A stretch of 64,000 nucleotides of DNA. Origin: Natronomonas sp. Lineage in GTDB: Archaea; Halobacteriota; Halobacteria; Halobacteriales; Haloarculaceae. Below, piece by piece: positions 41,750-51,207 of the stretch; positions within the stretch are counted from its first letter, which is position 1; each line of letters starts with the position of its first letter. The stretch is from contig NZ_JAQCNO010000057.1 in the NCBI RefSeq assembly GCF_028274965.1, forward strand, positions 1 through 64,000, in the 5' to 3' direction. The translations under genes and the position numbers were made by a program. The notes below the pieces were generated by a model. That model did no database searches. It saw only the letters and a program-made list of their open reading frames with translations, and had not been told where the DNA came from.

Positions 41750-42055
41750 ATGAACAACCTTCCGGGGATCGACGAGCGAACCTGGCGGCTGCCGGAGCAC
41801 GCACACGTCGTCGTTCACCGGGCGGACGGCGGGGACGACGGGAATGGGGGCGATCTCGTCACGATCTACGACTGCGGGGCGGCACAGAAGCCGCCGTCCG
41901 CGCAGGTGGTCGGGAGCTTCGTGCGCTGTGAGGCCGACCACGAGCGCCTGTACCAGCCGACGGGGTACATCCTGAAGTTGCGGGAGCCGTCGGTGCTCGA
42001 GCGCCAGGCCGAGCGGCGATGGGTCGTCCGGCGGTCACCGCGGACCGATGGGTAA
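41750..42055 (+). CDS. uncharacterised haloarchaeal protein
   Basis: 101 residues from MNNLPGIDERTWRLPEHAHV. It is a small alpha/beta protein with DLVTIYDCGAAQKPPSAQVVGSFVRCEADHERLYQPTGYILKLREPS. No motif identified. The gene follows dinB by 41 bp in the same direction but without a clear link. Confidence 0.55.
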   Translation: MNNLPGIDERTWRLPEHAHVVVHRADGGDDGNGGDLVTIYDCGAAQKPPSAQVVGSFVRCEADHERLYQPTGYILKLREPSVLERQAERRWVVRRSPRTDG

Positions 42056-42260
42056 ATCGAGCAGGCGGGGAGACCGCTCCGGCGTCGGTGCCCCGCGCGT
42101 CCGCGCTGGCCGACGACCGGCGACGTTCAGACCACGGGCGGCGTGGTCGCCCAAAGGGGTATAAACCGACGGGTCCGAACGCGGCACCGACCGGGGGCTT
42201 TCCCCGGGGCGAAACGCTCCGTACCGGAACAGTAAAACGGTCGACGGACGGGGGTTCGGT

Positions 42261-43394
42261 ATGGAGCTTCCCGGCGACGCGGACCCCGCCCGCGCGTGGC
42301 TCGCGGCCTTTTTCGGCGGCGTGACCGTGATCGCTGCCGCCGCCGTCGCGTTCCCACGGCGGGTGTACGATGGGTTCCTGTGGCGGTACTTCTGGGGACC
42401 GGTGGACGCCGACGCCCACGGGGCGAACTGCGCGGTCCGCTCGGGCGGTCTGACGGAGCGACTCCACAGCGGGTCGGCCTGCGCTGCGGCCGACGGGATC
42501 GTCGTCACGCCCGGGTACACGACGGTTTCGACGGTGAGCTACGCCGTCGTGTTGGTGTTTATGCTCCTCGGCGTGCTGTTGTTGTTGCGGCGACTCAACG
42601 TCCGGATGAACCCGCGGTTTTACGCCGCGCTGTTCCCGTTTATGCTCCTCGGCGGGGCCCTGCGCGTCGTGGAGGACGTCAACGTGCGGTTCTTAGAGAG
42701 CGGCGTCGGGATGGCGATCCCGTACCCGTCGGTCGCGCTCATCATCAGCCCCTTCATCTACTTCGTCATGTTCGTCGTCACCCTGTCGGCCCTCGTCGCC
42801 GGCGTCTCCCTCGCCCGGCGGGAGGTCGTCGGGTCGTTCGAGCGGTTCGTGGCCGGCGTCGGGATCGTCGGGCTGGCCGCCACCGTCGGGTGGCTGTTGT
42901 ACGTCTCGGCGACGAGTCGGTTCGTCGGGTTCTTCCCGGCGATAACGGTCATCACCCTCGGGGGGGCGACCCTCGTCGCGGGGCTGTTTTGGGTCCTCAG
43001 CCGGCGGTACGCGCCGTGGATCAACGAGGGGACGGGACGGATCGGCGTGCTCGTCGTCTGGGGCCACACCGTCGACGGGATCGCCAACGTGTTGAGCCTC
43101 GATTGGACCGAGGTCTTCGGGACCGGACAGCGGTACAACTCGAAGCACGTGGTGAACGAGGCGACGGTCCGGATCACCGAAAGTCTTCAACCGGGGTGGC
43201 TCTCGGAGGCGATCGGGACCGCCTGGCCGTTTCTGTTGATAAAGATCGCGGCGGCGGTGTTCGTGGTCTGGGTGTTCAACGAGGAGATCTTCCGCGAGAG
43301 CCCGCGGTACGCGTACCTGCTGTTGATCGCGATACTCGCCGTCGGGCTGGGCCCCGGGACGCGGGACATGATCCGGGCGACGCTGGCCGTGTAG
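42261..43394 (+). CDS. DUF63 family membrane protein
   Basis: 377 residues with about eight membrane helices. The family pattern NPRFYAALFPFMLLGGALRVVEDVN and the loop VVWGHTVDGIANVLSLDW with EKHVVNE-like SKHVVNEATVRITES match archaeal DUF63. Role unknown. The 205-bp stretch upstream has a TATA-like ggtataaacc about 100 bp before the ATG. Confidence 0.88.
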   Translation: MELPGDADPARAWLAAFFGGVTVIAAAAVAFPRRVYDGFLWRYFWGPVDADAHGANCAVRSGGLTERLHSGSACAAADGIVVTPGYTTVSTVSYAVVLVFMLLGVLLLLRRLNVRMNPRFYAALFPFMLLGGALRVVEDVNVRFLESGVGMAIPYPSVALIISPFIYFVMFVVTLSALVAGVSLARREVVGSFERFVAGVGIVGLAATVGWLLYVSATSRFVGFFPAITVITLGGATLVAGLFWVLSRRYAPWINEGTGRIGVLVVWGHTVDGIANVLSLDWTEVFGTGQRYNSKHVVNEATVRITESLQPGWLSEAIGTAWPFLLIKIAAAVFVVWVFNEEIFRESPRYAYLLLIAILAVGLGPGTRDMIRATLAV

Positions 43395-43544
43395 AGGCCG
43401 AGAAAGCGGGCCGGCTCGGTTGTATTCCGCGACCGCTGTCGGACCGAAAGTCACCGGCCCGCCCGCCGGCGTAACCGTCCGACGGGGCGCCGTTCGTGCC
43501 GTCGAATGATTTTTACGTCGGCTAGCGCATACCACGCACGTACT

Positions 43545-43793
43545 ATGGTAGACAAAGAGGACGTCCGCCAACAGATGATCGACGCGTTCGAGGGGGCTGA
43601 TTACCCGATCGACAGCCCGATGGACCTCGTCCCGGCGCTCCCGCAGGGGCCCGGCACGAAGTTCGAATCGGGCGAGTTCTCGATGACGGCGATGGAGCTC
43701 AACACGAAACTCGGCGGCGAGTTCCCCTATGACTCCCCCGAGGAGTTCGTCGACGACGTCATCGGACAGCTCGAAGACCAGGACCTCCTCTGA
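43545..43793 (+). CDS. MTH865-like small protein
   Basis: 82 residues from MVDKEDVRQQMIDAFEGADYPI. The pattern DAFEGADYPIDSPMDLVPALPQGPGTKFESGEFSMTAMEL is that of the MTH865 family, a small helical fold without known function. TATA-like gatttttacg is about 30 bp before the ATG. The neighbouring ArsC-like gene converges with it. Confidence 0.85.
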   Translation: MVDKEDVRQQMIDAFEGADYPIDSPMDLVPALPQGPGTKFESGEFSMTAMELNTKLGGEFPYDSPEEFVDDVIGQLEDQDLL

Positions 43794-43802
43794 TCTGGCC
43801 GG

Positions 43803-44342
43803 CTACTCTCGCGTCGTATCGGCCTCACCCCCGGCCTCGGTACCGGTTTCGGTCTCTCCTCCCATCGCCGCTTCCACGTCGTCGAAGAGCGCTTCGACGT
43901 TGTCCTCGATCGTATCGCGGATCCCCCGTGCATCCTCGATGTCGGCGTCGTCGGGGTCCGAAAGCGCCCAATCGCGCAGTTCCGTCTCCGTATCGAGCGC
44001 GAGCGTCGAACAGCCCATCGTCGCCACGACGTCGCAGGCGGCCAACTCCGCATCGGAGACCGCCCGCGGCATCCGCCCGGAGAGGTCGAACCCGGCCTCG
44101 TCCATCACCCGGATCACGACGTCGTGGACCGAGTCGGCGGGGCGCGTGCCGCCGGTGATTATCTCGACGGCGTCCCCGAGCCCCCGCCGGTCCCGCTCGG
44201 CCTCGGCGAAGGCGGTCGCCATCTGGCTCCGGCCGGCGTTCTGCACGCAGACGAACCCGAGCGTGATGGCGTTCGTGTTCGTGTCCCTGTTCGTGTTCGT
44301 GTCGGTGTCCGTGCTCGCGTCGGTGTTGGCGTCGGTGTTCAT
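43803..44342 (-). CDS. low-molecular-weight phosphatase, ArsC/arsenate reductase type
   Basis: 179 residues. The phosphatase loop is FVCVQNAGRSQMA (C-x5-R-S) and the DP...D general acid region is SDPDD. The first 24 residues (MNTDANTDASTDTDTNTN...) are an N/D/T run from a GAC/AAC-type microsatellite. It is last in the pst-phoU operon, 27 bp after phoU. It may serve as arsenate reductase since Pst can import arsenate, or as protein-tyrosine phosphatase. Confidence 0.82.
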   Translation of the reverse strand: MNTDANTDASTDTDTNTNRDTNTNAITLGFVCVQNAGRSQMATAFAEAERDRRGLGDAVEIITGGTRPADSVHDVVIRVMDEAGFDLSGRMPRAVSDAELAACDVVATMGCSTLALDTETELRDWALSDPDDADIEDARGIRDTIEDNVEALFDDVEAAMGGETETGTEAGGEADTTRE

Positions 44343-44369
44343 GTCCGTGTTCGCGTCTCCGTACCGGCG

Positions 44370-45035
44370 TCAGTAGAGCAACTCCGTGTCGTGGTCGGTC
44401 ATGTAGACGGTCCTGGCGCAGACGTTCACCGCGTGGTCGCCGACCCGTTCGAGGTCCCGGACGGTCAACAGCAGCCGCGAGACGTCGTCCATCAGCTCGG
44501 CCGGGTCGTCGTCGTACTCCGTCCGGATCAGGTCCTCGACGATGGCGTTGCTCGCGTCCGAACAGAGCCGATCGACCGCGTCGTCGCGGTCCGCGATCTC
44601 GGCGGCGAGTTCGGCGTCGCCGGCCTCGTATGCGGCCACCGCCTCGGCGAGCATCGCCCCGGTCTCCGTGCCGATGTGCGCGAGGTCGATCTCCGGGTAC
44701 CGCTCGCGCTCGGCGGCGATGGCGTACTCGGCGACGTTGACCGCGAGATCGGCGATCCGTTCTAAGTCGGTGATGATCTTGAACGACGAGGCGACGAACC
44801 GGAGGTCGCTCGCGACGGGCTGTTGGAGCGCAAAGAGATCGATACAGTCGCCCTCGAGGGCGAGATAGGACTCGTTGACGTCGCCGTCGCCCTCGATAAC
44901 CTCGCGGGCGAGCGACTCGTTTTTCGCTTCGAGCGCCGTCAGCGCCGCGTCGTACCGGTCGATCACCAACTCGCCCATGGCGACGACGTTCGATCGGAGC
45001 TCGTCCAGTTGCTCTTGGTACTCGGTGCGCGCCAT
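44370..45035 (-). CDS. phoU: phosphate uptake regulator PhoU
   Basis: 221 residues, two PhoU repeats of three helices. The conserved EKxDxx-type signatures appear as DLERIADLAVNVAEYA (about 105-120) and RDLERVGDHAVNVCART (near the C terminus). PhoU binds Pst/PhoR complexes and damps phosphate import. The ATG is three bases from the pstB stop; the gene closes the standard pst order before the ArsC-like gene. Confidence 0.95.
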   Translation of the reverse strand: MARTEYQEQLDELRSNVVAMGELVIDRYDAALTALEAKNESLAREVIEGDGDVNESYLALEGDCIDLFALQQPVASDLRFVASSFKIITDLERIADLAVNVAEYAIAAERERYPEIDLAHIGTETGAMLAEAVAAYEAGDAELAAEIADRDDAVDRLCSDASNAIVEDLIRTEYDDDPAELMDDVSRLLLTVRDLERVGDHAVNVCARTVYMTDHDTELLY

Positions 45036-45037
45036 GG

Positions 45038-45886
45038 CTATCCGAACTTGCCGGTGATGTAGTCCTCGACGCGGTCGTCGGCGGGGTCCTCGAAGATCGT
45101 CGCCGTGTCGTCGTACTCGACGAGTTCGCCGCCGGTCAGGAACACGGCGGTCCGATCGGAGATCCGGGCGGCCTGTTGCATGTTGTGGGTGACGATGACG
45201 ACCGTGTACTCCTCTGCAAGGTCGTCGATCAGGTCCTCGATCTTCGAGGCGGCGACGGGGTCGAGCGCAGAGGTCGGCTCGTCCATGAGGATCACCTCGG
45301 GGTCGGGCGCGATCGCCCGGGCGATACAGAGCCGCTGTTGTTGGCCCCCCGAGAGATCCAGCCCCGAGGAGCCGAGTTGATCCTTCACCTCGTCCCACAG
45401 CGCCGCCCCCTTCAGCGCCCGCTCGACGTCCTCGTCGGTCGCGGATTTGCCCTGGACCTCCAGGCCGTAGGTGACGTTGTCCCGGATCGACTTCGGGAAC
45501 GGGTTGGGCTTTTGGAACACCTGTCCGATCTGTCGGCGGAGCGCGACCGGATCGACGTCCTCGTCGTAGACGTTCTTGCCCCGGAGCGTGACCTCCCCCT
45601 CGACCCGACAGGCGTCGATGAGGTCGTTCATCCGGTTGAGACACCGCAGGAACGTCGATTTCCCACAGCCCGAGGGCCCGATCAGCGCCGTGACGCTGTG
45701 TTCCGGGATCTCGATCGACACGTCGGTGAGCGCGCGGTCGTCGCCGTAGTACACGCTGAGGTCCCGCGTCTCGAGTATCGTGGCCGACCGGCTCCGCCGG
45801 TTCGTTTCGGCTGGCTGTACGTCGGTCGTTATCAGCGACTCCGACTCCGCGCTGGCCTCGTCGCCTGATTGTTGGTTCTGTGACAT
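45038..45886 (-). CDS. pstB: phosphate ABC transporter ATP-binding protein
   Basis: 282 residues. Walker [10 protein letters not shown], signature LSGGQQQRL, Walker [14 protein letters not shown] and the His switch VTHNM are intact. A 40-residue Ser/Glu-rich N-terminal extension precedes the core. It powers phosphate import through PstC-PstA. One-base gap from pstA indicates one transcript. Confidence 0.97.
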   Translation of the reverse strand: MSQNQQSGDEASAESESLITTDVQPAETNRRSRSATILETRDLSVYYGDDRALTDVSIEIPEHSVTALIGPSGCGKSTFLRCLNRMNDLIDACRVEGEVTLRGKNVYDEDVDPVALRRQIGQVFQKPNPFPKSIRDNVTYGLEVQGKSATDEDVERALKGAALWDEVKDQLGSSGLDLSGGQQQRLCIARAIAPDPEVILMDEPTSALDPVAASKIEDLIDDLAEEYTVVIVTHNMQQAARISDRTAVFLTGGELVEYDDTATIFEDPADDRVEDYITGKFG

Positions 45887-45887
45887 G

Positions 45888-47657
45888 TTATGAGTCCCGT
45901 TCGAGCTTGTTCCGGACGATGATCGCCGTTGTGTTCATACTGAGCAGCACGATCAAAAGCGTCACGACGCCGGCGGCGACGACGCCGTACCGGAACTCCG
46001 CCTGCGGAAAGTTGGCCCAGGCGTAGATCTGCATCGGCATCGCGCTGAAGCGGCTCCAGACGTTGCTTGGCGCGCTGAAGACGGTCGTCGCCGCGCCGAT
46101 CATGATGAGCGGCGCGGTCTCGCCGATCGCCCGCCCCAGCGCCAGGATGGTCCCCGTCAGGATCCCCGGCATCGCCTCCGGGAGGACGACCTTCTTCGTC
46201 GTCTGCCAGCGGGTCGCCCCCATCGCGTACGAGCCCTGTCTGAGCTCGTCCGGGACCGCGCGGATGGCCTCCTGGGCCGAGATGACCGTGATCGGGAGGA
46301 TCAGAAGCGAAAGCGTCAGCGCGGCCGTCACGGCCGTTCCGAACCCGAACCCGAGCAGGTTCGCGAACAGCCCGAGCCCGAGCAGCCCGTAGACGACCGA
46401 GGGGACGGCGGCCAGGTTCGCGATGTTGATCTGGATGATGCGGGCGATCGCGCCGACGACGCCGGTGTCGGCGGTGTACTCCTCGAGGAAGACGGCGGCG
46501 CCGACGCCGAGGACAAAGGAGAGCACCGCGACCAGCGCGATGATGATGACCGAGCCGACGATCGCCGGGTAGAGCCCGGCTTCGACGGCGGTCCGGGAGG
46601 GGGCTTCCGTGAGGTAGCCGGGATCGAGCCACGGGTCCGGGCCGGGGATCCCGAACGCCCCGACGAGGGCGGCTCCGAGGAGGACGCCGCCGCCCAAAAT
46701 CACCGGAAGGACCAGCCCGACCCGTCCCTTCTCGGCGTCGAGGACGCCGTGTAGATGGATCGCCAGCGGGGCCGCTGCGGCGGCGAACACCAGGACGGCC
46801 GATCCCTCCGGAAGCGCCGAGGAGCCGGTCACCGTTCCGACCGCGGCGGCCGCGAGGGAGACGCCGCCGACCGCGGCGGCCGAGCGCCGGGTGCCGCCCC
46901 GGTTGAGGACGAACAGGCCCGCGGCAAGCGCGATCGGGGCGCCGAACGTCCAGATGAAAATGAACGGCGGCGTCGGGTACGTCCGGAGGACGTCGCGCAG
47001 GAAGACGGCGGCGACGGCCCCGAGGACCCCGACCGGGATCGAGAGGCCGAGTGCGCGGCCCGATCCCCGATAGCGGCCGTAGGCCCGCGCCGCCCCGGCG
47101 GGGACGACGCCGAGCGTGAACACCAAAAACCACAGCCGCATGTCGAGGACGATGAACAGTATCGCAACGGCGGTCCCGAGGACGGCGCCGCCGAGGGTGC
47201 GACCGAGCAGACCGAACCCGGTCGCGCCGACCGGCTTCTGTGCGCCGACGAAGACGACGTAGGAGACGACGGGGGCCACGACGACGAACAGGTACGCGAG
47301 TTGCCACGTGAGCCGCGGGATCGGGGTGATCAGGAGTTCGATCGCCTCGAAGGCGACGGCGGTCGCCACGAGTCCGCCGCCGAGCACGAGCGCCGTCCGT
47401 CGGGTCAACGCCCGGTCGCCGGCGCTGTAGAGACAGAACCCGATGAAGGGGACGACGAGCGTCAGGAAGTACACGAGCAGCCACACCGGGTTGGTGTTGG
47501 CGAGGTCGAACGCGTCGATGAACACGTACACCAGAAGCGTCGCGAGCGCGACGAGACCGACGATCGACGCGCCGAAGGAGACGTACCGGAAGGCGACGCC
47601 TTTCACCCGGCTGACCTCGCCGAAGCCCGCTCCGGCGCGTTCGCGATCGACCGCCAT
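45888..47657 (-). CDS. pstA: phosphate ABC transporter permease PstA with extra N-terminal membrane region
   Basis: 589 residues, twice the bacterial length. The permease core at about 300-589 has the EAA-type loop ALAVP-like segment [39 protein letters not shown]. The first 300 residues form some eight further membrane helices (for example [20 protein letters not shown]), as in several haloarchaeal PstA proteins. It pairs with PstC. Starts directly at the pstC stop (TGAATG). Confidence 0.93.
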   Translation of the reverse strand: MAVDRERAGAGFGEVSRVKGVAFRYVSFGASIVGLVALATLLVYVFIDAFDLANTNPVWLLVYFLTLVVPFIGFCLYSAGDRALTRRTALVLGGGLVATAVAFEAIELLITPIPRLTWQLAYLFVVVAPVVSYVVFVGAQKPVGATGFGLLGRTLGGAVLGTAVAILFIVLDMRLWFLVFTLGVVPAGAARAYGRYRGSGRALGLSIPVGVLGAVAAVFLRDVLRTYPTPPFIFIWTFGAPIALAAGLFVLNRGGTRRSAAAVGGVSLAAAAVGTVTGSSALPEGSAVLVFAAAAAPLAIHLHGVLDAEKGRVGLVLPVILGGGVLLGAALVGAFGIPGPDPWLDPGYLTEAPSRTAVEAGLYPAIVGSVIIIALVAVLSFVLGVGAAVFLEEYTADTGVVGAIARIIQINIANLAAVPSVVYGLLGLGLFANLLGFGFGTAVTAALTLSLLILPITVISAQEAIRAVPDELRQGSYAMGATRWQTTKKVVLPEAMPGILTGTILALGRAIGETAPLIMIGAATTVFSAPSNVWSRFSAMPMQIYAWANFPQAEFRYGVVAAGVVTLLIVLLSMNTTAIIVRNKLERDS

Positions 47658-48632
47658 TCAGTACGCCTCCCGGTACCGTTCGGCGATGATGTCACTGAGA
47701 ACGTTCATGATGAGCGTGATGACGAAAAGCGTCAGCCCGAGGGCGAACATCGCGTCGTACGGCAGCGTCCCGCCGACGAGGTCGCCGCCGGCGATCTGAA
47801 CCATCGAGACGGTGATCGTCATCCCGGAGTCGAAAAGCACCTCGGCCGGGTGGATGTAGGGGATCCCGAACAGCGCCGATCGGACCTCGGGCATGTTGGC
47901 CTGTGCGCCCATCGCGACGACGACGATCATCGTCTCGCCGATCGCCCGCGAGATGGCGAGGATGTACGACGAGGCGATACCGGAAAGCGACGCGGGGACG
48001 ACGATCCCCGTCGAGACCTCGTATTTCGTCGCGCCGAGCCCGTAGCCCGCCTGCCGCAGCGAGTCGGGGACGGCGCTCATCGCGTCCTCGCTGATCGAGG
48101 ACACCATCGGGATCGTCATGATCCCGATCATGAGCGACGCCGACAGCGCGTTGAACGTCCGCATCTCCGGGAACAGCGTCGCCTGCAGCGCCGGCGTGAT
48201 GTACACCAACGCGAAGTAGCCGTAGACGACCGTCGGCACGCCGGCCAGTATCTCGAGCATCGGTTTCAGGATCGATCGCACGCGCGGGGTGGCGTACTCG
48301 CTGAGGTAGATCGCGGTGAGCGTCCCGATCGGCAGCGCGACGAACGCCGCCGTGATCGTCACGGTGAGCGTCCCGATGACGAGCGGGACGATACCGAAGG
48401 AGAGCCCGCCGCCGCGCGGGTTCGGGCTCCACTCCGTTCCGGACAGGAACTCGGTTATCGGCACCTCCGAGAAGAAAAACAGCGCGTCCGAAAGCAGCGT
48501 CGCGAAGATCGCGATCGTCGTCAGAAGCGTCACGGCCGCACAGGCGACGAAGACGCCGCCGTACCCCGACTCCTTGATCCGCGTGAGGCTGCTCGGTCGC
48601 TGGAGGTCGGGGGTCCCGGCACCGTCGCTCAC
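47658..48632 (-). CDS. pstC: phosphate ABC transporter permease
   Basis: 324 residues with six membrane helices. The EAA-type loop is MSAVPDSLRQAGYGLGATKYEVSTGIVVPASLSGI. It forms the membrane channel with PstA. The 106-bp gap from pstS is the only sizeable one in the operon and is GC-rich with inverted sequence, which may reduce downstream expression relative to the binding protein. Confidence 0.96.
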   Translation of the reverse strand: MSDGAGTPDLQRPSSLTRIKESGYGGVFVACAAVTLLTTIAIFATLLSDALFFFSEVPITEFLSGTEWSPNPRGGGLSFGIVPLVIGTLTVTITAAFVALPIGTLTAIYLSEYATPRVRSILKPMLEILAGVPTVVYGYFALVYITPALQATLFPEMRTFNALSASLMIGIMTIPMVSSISEDAMSAVPDSLRQAGYGLGATKYEVSTGIVVPASLSGIASSYILAISRAIGETMIVVVAMGAQANMPEVRSALFGIPYIHPAEVLFDSGMTITVSMVQIAGGDLVGGTLPYDAMFALGLTLFVITLIMNVLSDIIAERYREAY

Positions 48633-48738
48633 GAGGTCTCACCCCGTTGGACGGGCGGGCCGGTTCGGCCCTCCGGTCGGGCGATCGGGCCGCGCCGCGC
48701 GTCCGACCGACGGGTTCGGTGCCGGGACATCGATCGGG

Positions 48739-49812
48739 TTAGCCCTGTGCCTGTTCGATCGCGTCTTCGAGTGTCTGCATCTGTTCTTCCTTGGTCTCCT
48801 GGGTCGCCGGGACGTACCCGACGTCCCCGGCAACGAGTTCCTCGTTGTCGGTCTGGTCGACGAAGTACCGGGCGAACTCGGCGATGTGTTCCTCGGCGAG
48901 CGAGGAGATCGAGGGGTAGGTGAAAAGCGGCCGCGAGAGCGGCTGGTACTCGCCCGAAGAGGCCGTTTTGAGGCTCGGCTCGACCGGGCCGTCGCCGTTG
49001 TCGACCGCCACCGGCGTGATCTGGTCTTGGTTCTGGAACCAGTAGGCGAACCCGAAGTAGCCGATCGCGAACTCGCTGCCCGCGACGCCCTGTGCGATCG
49101 TGTTGTCCTGTTCGGTCGCCTGGTAGTCGTCCGTGTGGCCCGCTTCGCCCATGACGTTCTCGAGGAAATAGTCGTACGTGCCCGACGTGTCCGCGGCGCC
49201 GTAGCGATCGATCTCCTCGTTGGGCCACTCGTCGCGGACCTCGTCCCAGGTTTCGGCCGCGTCCGACTGCCATATCTGGGAGAGTTCGTCCACCGTCATT
49301 TCTGTTGCGAAATCGTTGTCGTTGTTGATGACGATCGTCAGGGCGTCGGTCGCAGCGACCAACTCGACGTACTCGACGTCGTTCTCCGAACAGAGGTTCA
49401 TCTCCTCTTCCTGTATCGGCCGGCTCGCGTTGTTGAAGTCCGTCTCGCCGACGCAGAAGAAATTCGAGAAGCCACCGCCCGAGCCGGTTGAGCTGACATC
49501 GATGCTGACCTCGGGGTTCTGCTCGGAGAAGTCCTCGGCGACCGCGGTCATGAGCGGGAAGACCGTGCTCGACCCGGCGATGTTGATCTCGCCGGAGAGC
49601 TGGTCCGAACCGCTGTCGCTTCCGTCCGACCCGTCGGAGCTGCCGTCACCGGAGCCGTCGGAGCTGCCGCCGCCGTTGCCGTTGCCGCCACCGTTCCCGT
49701 TTCCGTTCCCGCTTTCGGTCTCCGTACAACCGGCGAGGCCGATCGCCCCCGCGCCGCCGATTGCCTTGATCGCGTTGCGCCGCGTCAACCTGTCAGGGTG
49801 GCTTGGTGCCAT
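48739..49812 (-). CDS. pstS: phosphate ABC transporter substrate-binding lipoprotein
   Basis: 357 residues from ATG at 49812; the GTG one codon earlier in the track is less likely. A Tat signal (TRRNAIKAIGGAGAIGLAGC) with lipobox exports the folded protein; a Gly/Asn/Ser/Asp linker of about 45 residues follows. The mature domain opens GEINIAGSSTVFPLMTAVAEDF, the phosphate-binding loop of PstS, with VSSTGSGGGFSNFF and RYGAADTSGTYDYF completing the site. High-affinity binder of phosphate at the cell surface. Confidence 0.96.
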   Translation of the reverse strand: MAPSHPDRLTRRNAIKAIGGAGAIGLAGCTETESGNGNGNGGGNGNGGGSSDGSGDGSSDGSDGSDSGSDQLSGEINIAGSSTVFPLMTAVAEDFSEQNPEVSIDVSSTGSGGGFSNFFCVGETDFNNASRPIQEEEMNLCSENDVEYVELVAATDALTIVINNDNDFATEMTVDELSQIWQSDAAETWDEVRDEWPNEEIDRYGAADTSGTYDYFLENVMGEAGHTDDYQATEQDNTIAQGVAGSEFAIGYFGFAYWFQNQDQITPVAVDNGDGPVEPSLKTASSGEYQPLSRPLFTYPSISSLAEEHIAEFARYFVDQTDNEELVAGDVGYVPATQETKEEQMQTLEDAIEQAQG

Positions 49813-50023
49813 CACGCGTCGGTTTCCCAGGACGGCATATAGAAGATGCTATGATAACTACGTAAACGAGCGGTTGCATACAGTACCCAATGCACAACTC
49901 TGAGTGATATATAGAAATATATAGACGTGCGGACGCCTGGCGCAACGCGGGGCGGCGGTCGGGCGGCGCCGGAGCGACGCCGGGAGTCGGCAGTCTTTTG
50001 CGAGCGCCGGACCACGATGGCGT
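49813..50023. promoter_or_regulatory. divergent pstS / cyclophilin promoter region with dyad
   Basis: The minus-strand TATA-like ctatatgc (49835-49844) is about 27 bp before the pstS ATG. Upstream lie an imperfect dyad GTTGCAT...ATGCACAAC (49873-49898) and two copies of atatatag exactly 10 bp apart (49907-49914, 49917-49924). The block is strikingly AT-rich in an otherwise GC-rich window, like the phosphate-responsive pst promoters of other haloarchaea. Which element binds a regulator is unknown. The plus strand has cagtcttttg about 28 bp before the cyclophilin ATG. Confidence 0.5.
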
Positions 50024-50596
50024 ATGAGCAACGGCAGAGACGTCGAAAACCCCGAGAACCCGACCGTCACGCTCCGGACGACCCACGGCGACATCACCGT
50101 CGAACTGTTCGCCGAGCGCGCCCCCCGGACCGTCGAGAACTTCCTCGGCCTCGCCGAGCACGACCCGGCCGCAAGCGCCGATCCGGCCGTCGACACGAAC
50201 ACCTGGGAGGACCCCGAAAGCGGCGAACTCCGCGGCGACTCGCTGTACGAGGGCGTCGTCTTCCACCGCGTCATCGGCGAGTTCATGATCCAGGGCGGGG
50301 ACCCAACGGGGACCGGCCGCGGCGGCCCGGGCTATCAGTTCGCCGACGAGTTCCACGACGAGTTGAGCCACGACGGCCCCGGGGTCCTCTCGATGGCCAA
50401 CTCCGGGCCCGACACGAACGGCAGCCAGTTTTTCATCACGCTGGCCGCACAGCCGCACCTCGACGGCAAACACGCCGTCTTCGGGCAGGTGATCGACGGG
50501 ATGGACGTCGTCGAGGAGATCGGATCGCTCCCGACCGACCGCAACGACGCGCCCAGCGAGGACGTCGAGATCGAGACCGTCGAGATCGACGCCTGA
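50024..50596 (+). CDS. peptidyl-prolyl cis-trans isomerase, cyclophilin type
   Basis: 190 residues. FHRVIGEFMIQGGD, GSQFFIT and FGQVIDGMDVV are the active-site blocks. It catalyses proline isomerisation in cytoplasmic folding. It has no signal peptide. The start ATG follows an untranslated gap that may carry the AT-rich block shared with pstS. Confidence 0.93.
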   Translation: MSNGRDVENPENPTVTLRTTHGDITVELFAERAPRTVENFLGLAEHDPAASADPAVDTNTWEDPESGELRGDSLYEGVVFHRVIGEFMIQGGDPTGTGRGGPGYQFADEFHDELSHDGPGVLSMANSGPDTNGSQFFITLAAQPHLDGKHAVFGQVIDGMDVVEEIGSLPTDRNDAPSEDVEIETVEIDA

Positions 50597-50607
50597 GCGC
50601 GGCCGTT

Positions 50608-51159
50608 TCAGCGGTCCGTTCGCGCCGCGTACTGCAGGACGGCCAGCGCCGATCGACCGTCTCTGAGGTCGCCGCCGACCGCCCGCTCGCGGAGGTCGTC
50701 GAACGTCGCGGTCCCGACGGCGATCGACTCGTTGTCGTCGAGGTCCTGATCGGTCGTCGGCTCACAGCCCCGGGCGACGACGTAATGAAAGACCGAATCG
50801 AAAAGCCCGTTCGAGGGCTCGTACGTCGCGATCCGCTCGACGGAGCCCGCCTCGTAGCCCGTCTCCTCGCGGAGTTCCCGGCGCGCGGCCGCCCGGACGT
50901 CCTCGTCGTCGGCCTCGAGGCCGCCGGCCGGAAGCCCGAAGTTCACCCGGTCGACCGCCTGTCGCCACTCCCGGATGACGACGACCTCGCCACCGTCGGT
51001 GAACGCCAACACGACGACCGAGGGCGGTTCCGAGACGTAATGAAAGTCGGTTTCCGTGCCGTCGGGGAGCTCGACGTCGTCCCGGACGACGTCGAACCCG
51101 GGGCAGGTGTAGTCGGTCTCGGAGCCGAGCGTCCGCCAGGCGAGATCCTCTGGTGCCAT
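50608..51159 (-). CDS. Nudix hydrolase, ADP-ribose pyrophosphatase-like
   Basis: 183 residues. The Nudix box GLEADDE...RELREETGYE is complete (near residues 78-102), preceded by VIREWRQAVDRVNFGLPAGG as in ADP-ribose or NDP-sugar pyrophosphatases. It cleans up nucleotide sugars or ADP-ribose. It converges on the cyclophilin gene. Confidence 0.9.
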   Translation of the reverse strand: MAPEDLAWRTLGSETDYTCPGFDVVRDDVELPDGTETDFHYVSEPPSVVVLAFTDGGEVVVIREWRQAVDRVNFGLPAGGLEADDEDVRAAARRELREETGYEAGSVERIATYEPSNGLFDSVFHYVVARGCEPTTDQDLDDNESIAVGTATFDDLRERAVGGDLRDGRSALAVLQYAARTDR

Positions 51160-51207
51160 GGGCGCAGTCGGGCGGCGCGGTTGAAAACCCGCCCGATCGC
51201 GGCGGTC

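Noticed and set aside
46755-48923. 722-codon plus-strand ORF opposite pstA/pstC
   Set aside because: Arg/Asp/Glu/Gly-rich antisense frame; the minus frames encode complete Pst permeases.
49907-49924. atatatag copies as inverted-repeat ends of an insertion sequence
   Set aside because: They are direct, only 8 bp long, and there is no transposase; promoter elements are more likely.
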